A stretch of DNA of 64,000 nucleotides from Anthoceros angustus (GCA_010909165.1 MU008159.1:1922001-1986000); one strand, 5' to 3'. Counted from the stretch's first letter, positions 46,105 to 59,600 are shown. The notes: generated by a model not told the origin, from the letters alone. Program-made: numbers and translations.

Positions 46105-48545
46105 CTCTTCATCCACCATGCTCGGTTTCTTCCCATGTCCTCCTCCCCTCTACCATTTCCTCTAAGCGCGCCCCCCGGCTTCCACATCGTGTCGCGTCAT
46201 GCGAGAAGTGTCGGCTTATCTTGGACTTGACCACCGGTGCAGGAATGCTTGGAACAGTTTCACTAACGTGCTTTCTCTTCTTTGAACGTCCGCCATCTTG
46301 CGGTGCAGTTCATTCACAACCTTCGTCCTCACGGTACCATGATTCTGCGTGCCTTGCTTTCGGCCCGCGAACAACATGAGTCCCTCCACGCTTCATGTGG
46401 TTTGCATGGCCTCCTTGACCATTTCACCCCATGCTTGTTTATCAAGGCTTTAACGGTGCATCGTTGTCCACCGCACTCACGCGCCCGGTATCCTGCGGCA
46501 TCATCACCAGCGAGTTAGAACACCACCCCTTGCGGAAATTGATTGCGCCATTCGAGATCAAGTGCACCGTCGGTTATTGTCCATTGCCTCTTCCCGGCCT
46601 TCCACGATTCCACTTTCCCTTCTTGCAATCCACCGCCCGCCCTCGAAGGTTGCCTCCTTGTCCCCATGCTTAAACACTGCCCATGCGGTGCTCTGTGTTA
46701 CCCGTTTGTCCACCATGCCTCCTACGCAAACTTGAGCGTGTGCACTTTGCCCATCACTTGCCGGCAAAGTGTGCACTTATCTTGTGGGTTGAAGACCGTG
46801 TTGTGGGGCACGGTGAATCCACATTACCCTCAATGTCGTTGTAGTCACGGGATTCGCTCCCAAGGGAATGGTTTGTGCCAAAAGCGCTATCTTCTATCAC
46901 TACCAACCTTTGCCTAAGCGTGGACCGCTACCACTCCTTACCTATCTACTCAACTACTACCCCTGTCTTGTCCAACTACCACGGACCTAACTTCCCGGCA
47001 AATCTGGTTCCGACCCGGTGCCACTCTGGGTAGTTGCTACAACCCAGGTGGGTCCCACACCAAACCCTAGCAACTCATCTGGCGCGCGCGGATCCATCAC
47101 AGGCGGCTGCGCTCCACGGTCGGTGTTATGCACTCCACACTTCATGCTCCTTCCTAGGGACCAAAGTTCCTAGGATACCTCACCGCTCCTCACACACACA
47201 CACACACACACAAAGGCGCCACCCACACGGTTTCTACGAGCGTTGTTTCCTTGTGCACTTTCCTGCAAGCACGGTTTGAGTTTCTCAAATCACACACAAT
47301 TCTCCTTTGCGCTCAATTCGCTCACCTTCTCTTCCCACTCTTCATCCACCATGCTCGGTTTCTTCCCATGTCCTCCCCCCTACCATTTCCTCTAGCGCGC
47401 CGCTTCCACATCGAGTGCGTGTCCGCGCGAGAAGTGTCGGCTTGGACTTGACCACGTGCAGGAATGCTTGAACAGTTTCACTAACCGTGCTTTCTCTCTT
47501 CTTTGGAGCGTCCGCCATCTTGCGGTACCGAGTTCATTCACAACCTTCGTCCTCACGGTACCAGCGATTCTGCGTGCCTTGCCCTCGGCGAACAACGAGT
47601 CCCTCCCACGCTTCATGTGGTTTGCATGGCCTCCTTGACCATTTCACCCCATGCTTGTTTATCAAGGCTTTAACGGTGCATCGTTGTCCACCGCACTCCG
47701 CGGTACATCCTAGCACATCATCACGCGGTTAGAACACCACCCCTTGCGAAATTGATTCGCCATTCGAGATCAAGTGCACATGCGTCGGTCGGTATGTCCT
47801 CTGCGTGCCTTCCGATTCCACTTTCCCTTCTTGCAATCGCGCGCCCGGCCCTCGAAGGTTGCCTCCCTTGTCCCCATGCTTAAACACACCGGCATGCGGT
47901 GCTCTGTGTTACCCGTTTGTCCACCATGCCTCCTCGGCTGCAAACTTGAGCGTGTGCACTTTGCGGCATCACTTGCCGGCAAAGTGTGCATAATCTTCAA
48001 TGGGTTGAAGACCCGTGTTGTGGAACGCGGTGAATCCACATTACCCTCAATGTCGTTGTAGTCACGGGATTCGCTCCCAAGGGAATGGTTTGTGCCAAAA
48101 TATCTTCTATCACTGCAACCTTTGCCTAAGCACAGGGCCCGCTACCACTCCTTACCTATCTACTCAACTCGACTACCCCTGTCTTATCCAACTACCACGG
48201 ACCTAACTTCCGGCCAAATCGTTCCGACCCGTTGGAGCACTCACGGTTGCTACAACCAGTGGGTCCCACCAAACCCTAGCAACTCATCTCGGCGCGGCGC
48301 GCGGATCCATCACGGGCGGCCGCTGCTCACAGATCGGTGCACTCCACACTTCATGCACTCCGTTCCTAGAGACCAAAGTTCCTAGGATACCTCACCGCTC
48401 CTCACACACACACACACACACAAAGGCGCCACCCACACGGTTTCTACGAGCGTTGTTTCCTTGTGCACTTTCCACTGCAAGCGTTCGGTTCTCAAATCAC
48501 ACACACAATTCTCCATTTGCGCTCCAATTCGCTCACCTTCTCTTC
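46105..48545. repeat. 1.22-kb tandem duplication with (CA)n
   Basis: Units are 46105-47328 and 47329-48545, each beginning CTTCxxCACTCTTCATCCACC and containing a CA microsatellite (47190-47212 and 48403-48422) followed by CAAAGGCGCCACCCACACGG. No protein is recognised on either strand; short minus-strand stretches such as GTNHSLGSESRDYND look codon-like but are not identifiable. Confidence 0.85.
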
Positions 48546-49330
48546 CCCCTTACGATCTCACACCTCGCGCCAGCGTCTGACATTTGATCTCTCCTTCACC
48601 CGATCTCTTTTCTCTCTCTCCCTCCCTCAATTCGCCGGGCTTCCAACCATCCACTCAACACTCTCTCATTTGAACACAACTTCGGGATCAAGGTGAAGGA
48701 AGAAGAACCCGGGCGTCACGGCGGGCGTTACGAGCAAGCTCCGGACGCCCGCGCCAATCCCTTGGTTTCCTCCTCCTCGGCAAAATTGCTCCATCACCCT
48801 CCTCCCGTTGCGGAGCAAGCTCTCGACCACCCCTAGGGCGTCTCGCGCCACACCACCTCATCAATCGGACGTCTCCAACCAGCCACAGGCGTGGGGATCT
48901 CAACCGAGTTATCTGCGTGAGGGACCTAGTCGCCCCTCTTATACATCGGTGGGGCACCATGCCCGGATTTTAGGTCCTAAGATGGCTATCACGAAGGGCG
49001 CCCACAATTCGGGCGATCCTAGGTCGATCGACACCTAACCAAATTATCTTTAGGATGCTACCTCGCCCCTCGCTGTCTGCGCGCCCTACCTCGACTTGGC
49101 GTCGGCCTCATCCTCCATTCTGCCGCCACGAGCTCTCACCTTGCCTGGTCGGGGTTCTCCCACACTACTTCCACCTCACATCCTGCTGGGCGTCGAATTT
49201 GAGGTGTACTGCCAGGGCTTCCGCATCTTCGGCCGCCTATTCGAGGATTATTCGGTTCCTCGTCCACCCAAGCTGGACCTCCTCCTCGCTCAACTCCTCC
49301 AAAGTCGCCTCCATAATGGGGGAGCCCCAC
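48546..49330. other. Unresolved sequence with leader-like pyrimidine tract
   Basis: Starts with a CTCTCTCTCCCTCCCTC tract, then mixed sequence with no recognised gene. It continues directly into the inverted-repeat block. Confidence 0.25.
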
Positions 49331-49924
49331 ACTCGGGCGGTGGTAGAAGTATGCACTTGGTCCTCACTTGCGATGGGTAGGCCACAGATCCCTCCTATTT
49401 CCACACGCACATGGGCGGTGAGGTTAAGCCGCGTTCTCCATTCACATATAGACCGGGAACATAAGTTTCCTCATCCATGTGCCGTAATATAATAGGACCC
49501 CCTGTGAGGTGCTTACCCCCTCCTCCGTAGGCTACACAGTTGCTGGCCATGTCCTCGCGCGCCCGTCGCACTGCCCGCCCTGCACCTTCCGGGTTGTTAA
49601 AATACCACTCTGCACGGTTTCGATCTGTCTGTTGCGATGACCTAAAGGAAAATAAAAAGATGCGGTGGCTCGGACCAATTACAAGATGAGATGGGGTCCT
49701 TATTCGCGTTCACGGATATCCGGCATACCGAACTTTACGCAACTCCTCATCATTCATACCCTATTCTTGTGAATGAAGTGGGCTTGAAATAAACTGCAGC
49801 ACATTGCCGACGTACCTTGTTGTTGCGTGTAAACGATCCGGACTCGGAAACTCCCCGAAATGTGTCAAGTGTTTTTGTTTTTGGTTAAGAGTGGTGTGAA
49901 AATAAGTCGTTAAGAGTGTGCTGC

Positions 49925-49934
49925 ATTTATAGTA
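49925..49934 (-). promoter_or_regulatory. TATA-like box, left arm
   Basis: CTATAAATGCAG on the minus strand, in a context matching the right-arm promoter at 53497 in reverse. Confidence 0.3.
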
Positions 49935-52900
49935 GAAATGACCTTGGCCTATGGGGTTTCTTGTTTTATTTCTTAGATTAGATAATAAGTGTTAGGAACT
50001 CAATGTTCCTTGGCCCATGGACTTGGGATGTCCACTAAAAGTCTATATATGTGAGGTAGGGGTTGGTATAATTAGGGTTTATGGTCTATGAGGTCTGACC
50101 CGAGCGGTAGTTGAAGGTGGGGTTGTGGATTGGGAGTGGGAGGCGGTCGTAGAGGTCGACCGCGGTAGAAGCCGGGAACTTAACCCTAGGAGGAAAATGT
50201 GAAGTCAGCGTTCAACGGCGGGCGTGGTGGAGCGTGAGCGGCGGAGGCCTTGAGGGCGTCGAGGCTGCATCCCGAGGGGACATTACGCGATCTGCGGGCG
50301 AGGCGCAACCACGAGGAGGGAGCTCAAACCCCCTCGTTAGTCGCAAACCCGGCTAGAAGGAAGGGCTGCGGCGGTTGGTGAGGAGGTAGGAACCGGAGGA
50401 CGCCACCAGGAATTTCGGCAGCATCAATTGGTGAGGCCGAGAGGCTCAGAGGATGGCGCCCAAAGTCACACTGAAATTGCTTGCCCAATGGCCAAACATG
50501 GATCATTGGAAAGTCAGTGGGAATTGGTGGAAGAGGCGGGGCTTGGCTTCATGGAGAAGAAATTGGGTCATGAACACAGGTGGTGCGGTGCTCATCGAAG
50601 GACAAGCAAGGGAGGGAATTAAATGAAGCCTCGAGATTGGGATCTGGAATTGGTTAGGAGGTGTATGGGCGCGCAGGGAGGAGGCGGTGGTTTGGTGATG
50701 GAACCTTCTCGGAAAAGGAGCCGCAGCCCGCCACAGTTAAGGCGGGCGTAATCAAGGAACAGTGGTGAGTTGCAGCACAGTTGATGGGTGGCGGATGGCT
50801 CCTATGTTTTCTATGAAGCGGGATTATTTGTCGACCACTTCTTCATTCCTCCATGAAGTTGTCAAGGCGAAAAATCGATTGAGGGGAATTCTCTTGACAA
50901 GTTGTGTGAAGAGAGGTTGAACTGATTTCTCCTACCTCGGCCCTCTAATTTCACCATTTCGGTCCATCTTTATGCATGCTAGCCAGTGAAATTGTGGCCT
51001 CCCTTCACATGTGGAAGCCGGTTAGGGAGGTGAAGTGGGCGGAGGAGCCCAAGGAGGAAATCAAGTTCAACCTCTCTTCACACAAGAGAATTCGAATCGA
51101 TCTTCGCCTTGACCACTTCATGAAGGAGCAGCAAGTGGTCGGACAAATAATCCGCTTCTTGTCTGCGAAACATAGGAGCCACGGCGGACCCCTCCTCAAA
51201 GATGGGAAGAGATTTTCAAGGGGACTCCACGGCCGTCGTTCGTTCGACAACCTTGGTAGGTGAGGTTGCTACCTCGGTTCTTTGCTTCCTTCGGTAGGTC
51301 CGCTACTCGTGGTCCTGCTACGCTTCCCCTTCCCTTTGTCTTTTACGGCCCGTGCCTCATCCGCTCCGTTTATCGCTCCGCTTATGGGCCTTTTCCACCG
51401 AGGCCTCCGCTCTGGGCTCGCAACAACTCCCCCATCTCTGGTTCGTCTCGTGGGCATCCTTAATTTGAGCCGACCACATCGCGATGATCCGCCCAAGCGG
51501 TTGTTAGATCAAGCGGCCTTAGCCTCTCACATGGCCTCAGCAAGGGCGGCGGAGGAAGTGGTGAAGGCCAGTTTGACTAAGAGGAGGCCAAGCGCAAGCA
51601 ACCGGAGGAAGACAAGCGGGCCTAGAGGAAATAAGGGCCAAGATTGAGGAGGATTTGCGAGCTCGGGAGGATTGCAGGCCATGTCGAGTCGGCGAGAGCG
51701 CTCATGGCTCAAATTAAGGATGCCCACGAGACAAACCCGGGAGATGCGGAGGTTGTTGCGAGCCCGGGAGCAAGGCGGCCTCTGAGAAGGCCCATAAGTG
51801 GCGGGCAGTATAAGCGGGAGGCGGGATGAGGCCGTGGCCGAGCCGAAAGGATAAGGGAAAGGCGGTGGCGAGACCACGGCGGTAGTGGAAGGAACTACCG
51901 AAGGAAGGAAGCGACAACCCTGTGTGAAACACCTACGAGTTCTTGAGCAGACGGCAGTCGTGGAGTCCACTCACAGTAGTGGAAGTCACACGACATTGCC
52001 CAACTCAACGCCATGAGCGGAGCGACAGGATGCGACGCGGCACCCCGCGAGGACATGGACCAAGCAACCGGTGTAGCCTACGGAGGAGGGTAAGCACCTC
52101 ACCACAGCAGGAGGTCCCTATGTTGCGGCACATGGATGAGGAAACTTATGTTCTGGTCTATATGTGAATGGGGGGCAGCGTGCTTAACTTCAGCATCCGT
52201 AGGTGTGCGTGTGGAAATAGGGGAATCGAGGGCTACCTCACCCAAAAGTGAGGACTCGAAGTGCATACTTTCACCTTTTTGATGCCGCCTTTCACCCCGG
52301 TCTTCCTCCTTTTCTGGTGGGAATTTCCTTCTCCTCCTCCAGGCACTGTCGGCTCCCGGCTATCCGATTTTTCCTCCTTGGGCTCCTCCGCCTTCCATTT
52401 CACCTCCCTAAGGCTTCCACATGTGGAGGCTACAATCTCCACCTCGGCGTTAAGCGTAAACATAAAGATGGACCCGGAAATGGTGAGATTAGAGAGAGGA
52501 GGAGGAAATCAAGTTCAACCTCTCTTCACACAACCGAGATTCGCTGTCGATCTTCGCCCCTTGACCACTTCATGAAGGAGCGGCAAGTGGTCGGACAAAT
52601 AATCACCTTCTTGTCTTTGCGAAACATAGGAAACCACTGGCGGACCCATCAAGCTGCTGTTGCCAAATCCCTCGTCAACCGGCCGTTGGGTTGTGATCGC
52701 CCGCTTTAACGGGCGGCTGCTGCTTCTTTGCCGTGCTTCTTTTCTGGGCGGCTCCATCACCAACCGCCTCCTCCTCCTTGCCGCCACCCTCTAACCACTC
52801 CGGTCCCAATCCTGCGGCTTCGCTCTAAATCCCCTTTGTTGTTTGTCCTTGGTGTACACCTCTGCACCGATCGAGTTCATGTAATTCCACCGCTCTTCCA

Positions 52901-53496
52901 TGAAACCCGGCTTTCCTTCCCGATTCGAACTTTCCAATGATCCATGTTCGGCCATTGGGCAAGCACAATTCGGTGGTGACCTTGGCGCCATCCCTCTCAC
53001 AGTCTTCTCGCGCGCCACAAAGCGCCACCTCGCTGCGAATTTCACGGAGGTCGGTCTCGAGTTCCTACCTCCTCGGCAAGGGCGCGGCCGGCGCCTTCCT
53101 CCTCTGCGTCGCGTCGCGATGAGGGTTGGGCTCCTTCCCTTCGTTGCGCCTCGCGCCTCCTGCGATCCGCAGGTGCCCCGGCTTCGTCGGCGCTCCGGCG
53201 TCGCGCTCGCTCCCGTCCGGCCGTTGCGCTCCGTTGTTTGAGCAGGATTACTGTCATTCCTAGGGTTAAGTTTCCCGGGTTCCCCTACTCTGTTCGACCT
53301 CTCATTGCTTTCCCACATCCCAATCACACTCATTCACTCGCTTCGTCAAATTGATAACTATATTATTCCTCTATCTCACATATATAGACTTTTTAGGGAA
53401 CATTAGTCCATGGGCCAAGGAACACCAAATTCCGGACCATTTATTTTCTAACCTAAAATAAAACAAAAGAACTCCATAGGCCAAGGACATTTCTTC

Positions 53497-53504
53497 TATA
53501 AATA
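53497..53504 (+). promoter_or_regulatory. TATA box, right arm
   Basis: TATAAATA after a CATAGGCCAAGGACAT segment that matches the left arm (about 49945). With the minus-strand box at 49925 it forms an outward-facing promoter pair flanking the inverted block. Confidence 0.35.
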
Positions 53505-54060
53505 CCTCGCCTACTACAACCGACTTATTTTCACACCACACTCAAAAAAAAAAAACACTTCGGCAGCATTTCGTCGGATCGTTTACATACTCCCTTCTCA
53601 TTTGTTGGCGTCCTCGCCAACTTATATAATACTTCTTGACCCTCCACCCATTGACTCGGGTTGGTAGTGGAAGGAACCACCGGCGAAGGAAGCAAAGAAC
53701 CGAGGTAGCCGAAACACCTACCGTGGTTGTAATGAACCGGCCGTGGAGTCCACTCACAGTAGTGGAAGTCACACGACATTGCCCAACTCAACGCCATGAG
53801 CGGAGCGACAGGATGCGACGCGGCACCCCGCGAGGACATGGACCAGGCAACCAGGTGTAGCCTACGGGAGGAGGGGGTAAGCACCTCAGCTACAGCAGGA
53901 GGTCCCTATGTTGCGGCACATGGATGAGGAAACTTATGTTCTGGTCTATATGTGAATGGGGGGCAGCGTGCTTAACTTCAGCATCCGTAGGTGTGCGTGT
54001 GGAAATAGGGGAATCGAGGGCTACCTCACCCAAAAGTGAGGACTCGAAGTGCATACTTTC

Positions 54061-54540
54061 ACCTTTTACCCGCTGCGCCCGAAAGGTGTGGGGGTTGGCC
54101 CCCTATTGTCTGGAGGCGAAACTTGCAAACTCATCAAGGTCCATGGGCATCGGAGGATACCCACGCCAGGCGTTGTAGCGAGCAAGGCGTGTGATGAGGC
54201 CGCTAAGGTTGGGCGGGTGTACATGTCCAAGGCTAATCCAAGGATGCTAATGAGGGGCGAGGAGAGGCATCAGCTGGAAAAAGATCGAGGCTGAAGTGGC
54301 CTCAGTTACTCTGATTGAAGTGCCGACGAAGCATGACATCGCGCTTGACTAGACACAGTGGACAAGGTGGCAGAGTGCAGGCGTCGATCTACAAACAAGA
54401 GGGAAGTCATCCGCACAAAGTTCTCCAATTGCACCGACGGCTAGGTGTGCTAAACAACCACTTGCAAAGGGTGAAGAAGAAGGCGGGCACCGATTCTTAG
54501 GGCGAATGATCGGGAAGAGGACACAGGTTCTATGCTGCTA
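54061..54540. other. Unresolved sequence before the gypsy pol region
   Basis: Single-copy in the window. No domain is recognised on either strand. Confidence 0.25.
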
Positions 54541-55640
54541 CGCCTCGACTCCGGCTGATCTCTGAAGTGTGGTGGACAACAATCGAGTGGGAGTCACGCA
54601 CATGTCTGAGGCCGGGCAATGGGAGGCTGGCCAAGATGTCCATGAGATAGCAAGCTGCCGATTAGAGCAAGGAAGGACAAACATGGGGCAGTAGGAACAA
54701 AATCCATTTGAGGTTTGGGGCGGTGGGAATTTCAAACTCAATAGGCATTAGGAGAATGGCCGTAGGTGAGGTAGTCGGTGTTTGTTGCGTTGTTATTTTC
54801 TGCGATCCTGTATGCCCGGGCGCGGAGTGAAGCTTAAGATCCCGATCGTCGCATTCCACGTTAGCTTGTTGAGGATCACAGAGCCCATTCGCCTTTTCCG
54901 TTAAGCCATTTGCCTTGGGATTATAAGGAGTCGTTTTCTGTGGCGACGTTGAAGTAGATCGTCATATGAGATATAACCGTTGGAAATGTGACCCTCTCGA
55001 CAAGCTCAAGGGACAACCATATCGGTGATAATATGTTCATAGAGGAACACAGCCACTACATGAGGCTGTGTCTACAGGCTTCCACCATACGCGTGCAATA
55101 GTCTGTACGAGGATGTATTGGTTTTGTCGCGTCTCGTTTTGGTGTATGGGACCAACAAATCTATTCCCCATTTCTCGAATGGCGCGGCCAATATCGGAAC
55201 CATTGGCCATTGAGTGGTTGCGACGGTTTCCCAACCCTCGGCGGGCATCGCGTTTAACAAACTCCTAGCATCACGATGCATGGTTTGCCACCAATACCCG
55301 TTTCAAGCACCTTCTTGCACGTGATATGTGCAAAATGTCCTCCGCTTCCCCTCGTGCATCTCCGTCGGACTCGGATAACTTTGCTCCTTGTTACCCATAA
55401 CTCCGTCCATCCGGTCCGATTGTGATTGTCTTTGCGTCGTACAAGCGGGCGAATAGTGCCTGCGCCTGCTGGGGTTTGAAAGATCCGATGGTATTTTCCC
55501 GTTCCGAATTCCATCATCTCCTCGTGGGTGGGCCTTGTGTATCCGTTCTCCCTTCTCATTTCTGCCGAGCCACCATTTACCCTCGCCTTATGGTTCGTGC
55601 CTTCCCCTCTAACTCATCATGACAGCTTCATCGGGAAAAT
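54541..55640 (-). pseudogene. Gypsy integrase fragment, copy 1
   Basis: Minus-strand frames read MHRDARSLLNA, then FEKWGIDLLVPYTKT (the conserved PFxKWGxDxxGP of gypsy integrases) and YNPKANGLTEKANG, matching the catalytic-core motif before the last acidic residue, then LMPIEFEIPT. The order is that of an integrase core and C-terminal part. Frame changes separate the motifs. Confidence 0.75.
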
Positions 55641-55670
55641 CGTCGTTTTGGTCTGGGTCATGTCGTGATG

Positions 55671-56475
55671 TGGTGTCTGAGCGATATACCATGTCTTTGG
55701 CTAACCTAAACGCTTCCACGATTTTTAAGTTACCTTTGGACAATCGAGGTGGAGGTGGGCGAGGGAACGCAATGTACACATGTCGTGTTGTCCTTCAAGA
55801 TCTTGAGAATAGTAGTGGTGGCCAGAAACACAGGTGGCGACTTCGTTGTGACACATGGACTCATGGAGAGTCTAACCCTTGCAGCATCATATTGCGGTGG
55901 AAATAGAGCTTCCATCAAAGCGGAGGAGAGAGGAACAATAGGTAAGTGCCTACCTTACGGTATCCAACTCGGGGCTTGCCCGCTGGAAAGTCACCGGGCT
56001 TTGGTGGTTCTCCCCGTTTCATCTGTTGACAACGGAAACTTGTGCATACGAATGGCCGTAGGTGAGGTAGTCGGTGTTTGTTGCGTTGTTATTTTCTGCG
56101 ATCCTGTATGCGCGGAGTGAAGCTTAAGATCCCGATCGTGCGTATTCCACCGTTAGCTTGTTGAGGATCACAGAGCCCATTCGCCTTTTCCGTTAAGCCA
56201 TTTGCCTTGGGATTATAAGTCGTTTTCTGTGGCGAGCGTTGAAGTAGATCGTCATATGAGATATAACCGTTGGAAATGTGACCCTCTGTCATTGACAAGC
56301 TCAAGGGACAACCATATCGGTGATAATATGTTCATAGAGGAACATGGCCACTACATGGTATGTCTACATGGTCACAGGCTTCCACCATCTGGTGCAATAG
56401 TCGGTGTACGAGGATGTATTGGTTTTGTCGGCGTCTCGTTTTGGTATGGGACCAACAAAATCTATTCCCCATTTC
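55671..56475 (-). pseudogene. Gypsy integrase C-terminal block, copy 2
   Basis: Encodes NPKANGLTEKANG at about 56200 and KWGIDFVGPI where it joins 56476. Repeated almost exactly at 57321-58128. Confidence 0.7.
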
Positions 56476-56766
56476 TGAGGCCGGGCAATGGGAGGCTGGC
56501 CAAGATGTCCATGAGATAGCAAGCTGCCGATTAGAGCAAGGAAGGACAAACATGGGGCAGTAGGAACAAAATCCATTTGAGGTTTGGGGCGGTGGGACAG
56601 GACTTCGCTTGATCTGCGATTAGAGGACATGTGGCCAAGAACCATCCGTCTTGGAGAGTGCGGTGGGCTAAGCAAAGCTTGATGCAGACGGAGCACTGGC
56701 TGCCAAGTATCTGGGCTGCCGCGGAGGGAAGCGGCGTGAGGAAAATCTTTGTTAGTTGAAGCTTCC

Positions 56767-57320
56767 AAATTTGGTCTGTAACCTCCTCTGTTTCAGCCTC
56801 GAAATGTAATCTGCATTCACATGTTTACTACCTCCTCTGGTCTCCACCGTGAGCGTGAATTCTTGCGGAGTAGGATCCATCTTGCTATGCGTCCGACAAG
56901 TCGGTTTGTTTACGGTGTTTGAGGCGAAGTGGTCCACATGGAAGGCGAACTCGTGGGATAGCAAATAGTGGCCGAAACTTGCGAGTACACCATCCCAGCG
57001 CCTCCTCTCGGTGGTGGTATACTTCTTCTGCGTCGTGTGCCTCCTGCATAATAGATTGGATAATCGTGCTTCTTGTCATCCCTTTGGCTTAGAATGGTAC
57101 CGATTGCATAGGCGAAACGTCTACAAACACGTGGAACTTCTTGCTCGATCCGGTCCCGCGTGGGTCTTTGTGATCGGTGGTGGTGAAGATCATTGAAGGC
57201 CTCCTCTCGTTTTCGTCCATTCCACTCCCGGTCCCACGATTACGTAGCGGGCTGCCCTTACGGAAAAATTCTTCACAAACCTTGATAATAGCCATTCCGA
57301 GGAATCCCTAAGCTCCTTGA
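56767..57320 (-). pseudogene. Gypsy RNase H fragment, copy 1
   Basis: Minus frames read HEFAFHVDHFASNTVNKP and TVETRGGSKHVNADYISRL, the C-terminal half of a Ty3/gypsy RNase H (FHVDHxALxYLVNKP ... HVxADxLSR). 57089-57295 encodes FHVFVD at the RNase H start. The copy at 58807-59360 has identical translations. Confidence 0.75.
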
Positions 57321-58806
57321 TGTGGTGTCTGAGCGATATACCATGTCTTTGGCTAACCTAAACGCTTCCACGATTTTTAAGTTACCTTTGGACAATCGAG
57401 GTGGAGGTGGGCGAGGGAACGCAATGTACACATGTCGTGTTGTCCTTCAAGATCTTGAGAATAGTAGTGGTGGCCAGAAACACAGGTGGCGACTTCGTTG
57501 TGACACATGGACTCATGGAGAGTCTAACCCTTGCAGCATCATATTGCGGTGGAAATAGAGCTTCCATCAAAGCGGAGGAGAGAGGAACAATAGGTAAGTG
57601 CCTACCTTACGGTATCCAACTCGGGGCTTGCCCGCTGGAAAGTCACCGGGCTTTGGTGGTTCTCCCCGTTTCATCTGTTGACAACGGAAACTTGTGCATA
57701 CGAATGGCCGTAGGTGAGGTAGTCGGTGTTTGTTGCGTTGTTATTTTCTGCGATCCTGTATGCGCGGAGTGAAGCTTAAGATCCCGATCGTGCGTATTCC
57801 ACCGTTAGCTTGTTGAGGATCACAGAGCCCATTCGCCTTTTCCGTTAAGCCATTTGCCTTGGGATTATAAGTCGTTTTCTGTGGCGAGCGTTGAAGTAGA
57901 TCGTATGAGATATAACCGTTGGAAATGTGACCCTCTGTCATTGACAAGCTCAAGGGACAACCATATCGGTGATAATATGTTCATAGAGGAACATGGCCAC
58001 TACATGGTATGTCTACATGGTCACAGGCTTCCACCATCTGGTGCAATAGTCGGTGTACGAGGATGTATTGGTTTTGTCGGCGTCTCGTTTTGGTATGGGA
58101 CCAACAAAATCTATTCCCCATTTCTCGAATGGCGGGGGCCAATATCGGAACCATTGGCCATTGAGTGGTTGCGACGGTTTCCCAACCCTCGGCGGGCATC
58201 GCGTTTAACAAACTCCTAGCATCACGATGCATGGTTTGCCACCAATACCCGTTTCAAGCACCTTCTTGCAGTGTGCAAGCACCGATGGATGCTCGAAGGC
58301 AGCGGGATGTCGGTGGCTCGATAATGCACGAGAGGCGAATGGCGCCGGGGCCAATATCGGAACCATTGGCCATTGAGTGGTTGCGACGGTTTCCCAACCC
58401 TCGGCGGGCATCGCGTTTAACAAACTCCTAGCATCACGATGCATGGTTTGCCACCAATACCCGTTTCAAGCACCTTCTTGCACGTGATATGTGCGCAAAA
58501 TGTCCTCCGCTTCCCCTCGTGCATCTCGTACTCGGATAACTGCTCCTTGTTACCCATAACTGTCCGCCCCGGTCCCGATTACTGATTGTCTTTGCGTCGT
58601 ACAAGCGGACGCGAATAGTGCCTGCGCTGCCTGGGGTTTGAAAGATCCGGTGGTATTTTCCCGTTCCGAATTCCATCATCTCCTCGTGGGTGGGCCTTGT
58701 GTATCCGTTCTCCCTTCTCATTTCTGCCGAGCCACCATTTACCCTCGCCTTATGGTTCGGTTGCGCCCCTCTAACTCGCCATGAACAGCTTCATCGGGAA
58801 AATCGT
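57321..58806 (-). pseudogene. Gypsy integrase block, copy 3
   Basis: 57321-58128 duplicates 55671-56475. 58128-58480 holds the MHRDARSLLNAMPAEGWE segment twice (offset 212 bp). 58480-58806 duplicates 55320-55655 (ENGYTRPTHEEMMEF). Confidence 0.7.
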
Positions 58807-59600
58807 CGTTTTGGTCTGTAACCTCCTCTGTTTCAGCCTCGAAATGTAATCTGCATTCACATGTTTACTACCTCCTCTGGTCTCCACCGTGAGCGTGAAT
58901 TCTTGCGGAGTAGGATCCATCTTGCTATGCGTCCGACAAGTCGGTTTGTTTACGGTGTTTGAGGCGAAGTGGTCCACATGGAAGGCGAACTCGTGGGATA
59001 GCAAATAGTGGCCGAAACTTGCGAGTACACCATCCCAGCGCCTCCTCTCGGTGGTGGTATACTTCTTCTGCGTCGTGTGCCTCCTGCATAATAGATTGGA
59101 TAATCGTGCTTCTTGTCATCCCTTTGGCTTAGAATGGTACCGATTGCATAGGCGAAACGTCTACAAACACGTGGAACTTCTTGCTCGATCCGGTCCCGCG
59201 TGGGTCTTTGTGATCGGTGGTGGTGAAGATCATTGAAGGCCTCCTCTCGTTTTCGTCCATTCCACTCCCGGTCCCACGATTACGTAGCGGGCTGCCCTTA
59301 CGGAAAAATTCTTCACAAACCTTGATAATAGCCATTCCGAGGAATCCCTAAGCTCCTTGATGTGGTAGGTGGCTTGAGTAATGATTTTGACCTTATCCGG
59401 TCGACCTCTATCCCCGCAATCGGTGCCCCAACAAAATACCCTCGGCATGCGAAATAACATTTCTCGGGATGTAGACACAATTGTCATTGACACCGTTCGG
59501 ACATTTGCGAAGGTGGTTGAGGTGATCTTTGCGCTCAAACACGAAGTCATCCAGAAGACCTCCATGAAGCGCAGATGTCATTGGCACTCCACCCGAGGAT
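58807..59600 (-). pseudogene. Gypsy RNase H and RT thumb, copy 2
   Basis: 58807-59360 repeats the RNase H fragment. 59361-59565 adds the RT thumb and tether (ATYHIKELRDSSEW, related to the usual IKxLRGFLG). Confidence 0.7.

Larger units (their letters stand above)
49330..54060. repeat. Nested inverted-repeat block
   Basis: 49330-49570 is the reverse complement of about 52010-52260 and of 53780-54060, which are direct copies of each other. 49850-50650 is a diverged reverse complement of 52830-53560, including the CTATATATGTGAG and TTGGCCCATGGAC landmarks. Within the block, 50780-50950 pairs with 51040-51190 and 51285-51475 pairs with 51707-51905. The segment CAAGTTCAACCTCTCTTCAC occurs at 51065 and 52510 in direct orientation. 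Charged frames such as EVKWAEEPKEEIKFNL and a Lys/Glu/Arg-rich stretch near 51590-51700 suggest gag-like or coiled-coil coding remains, not identified. Confidence 0.75.
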
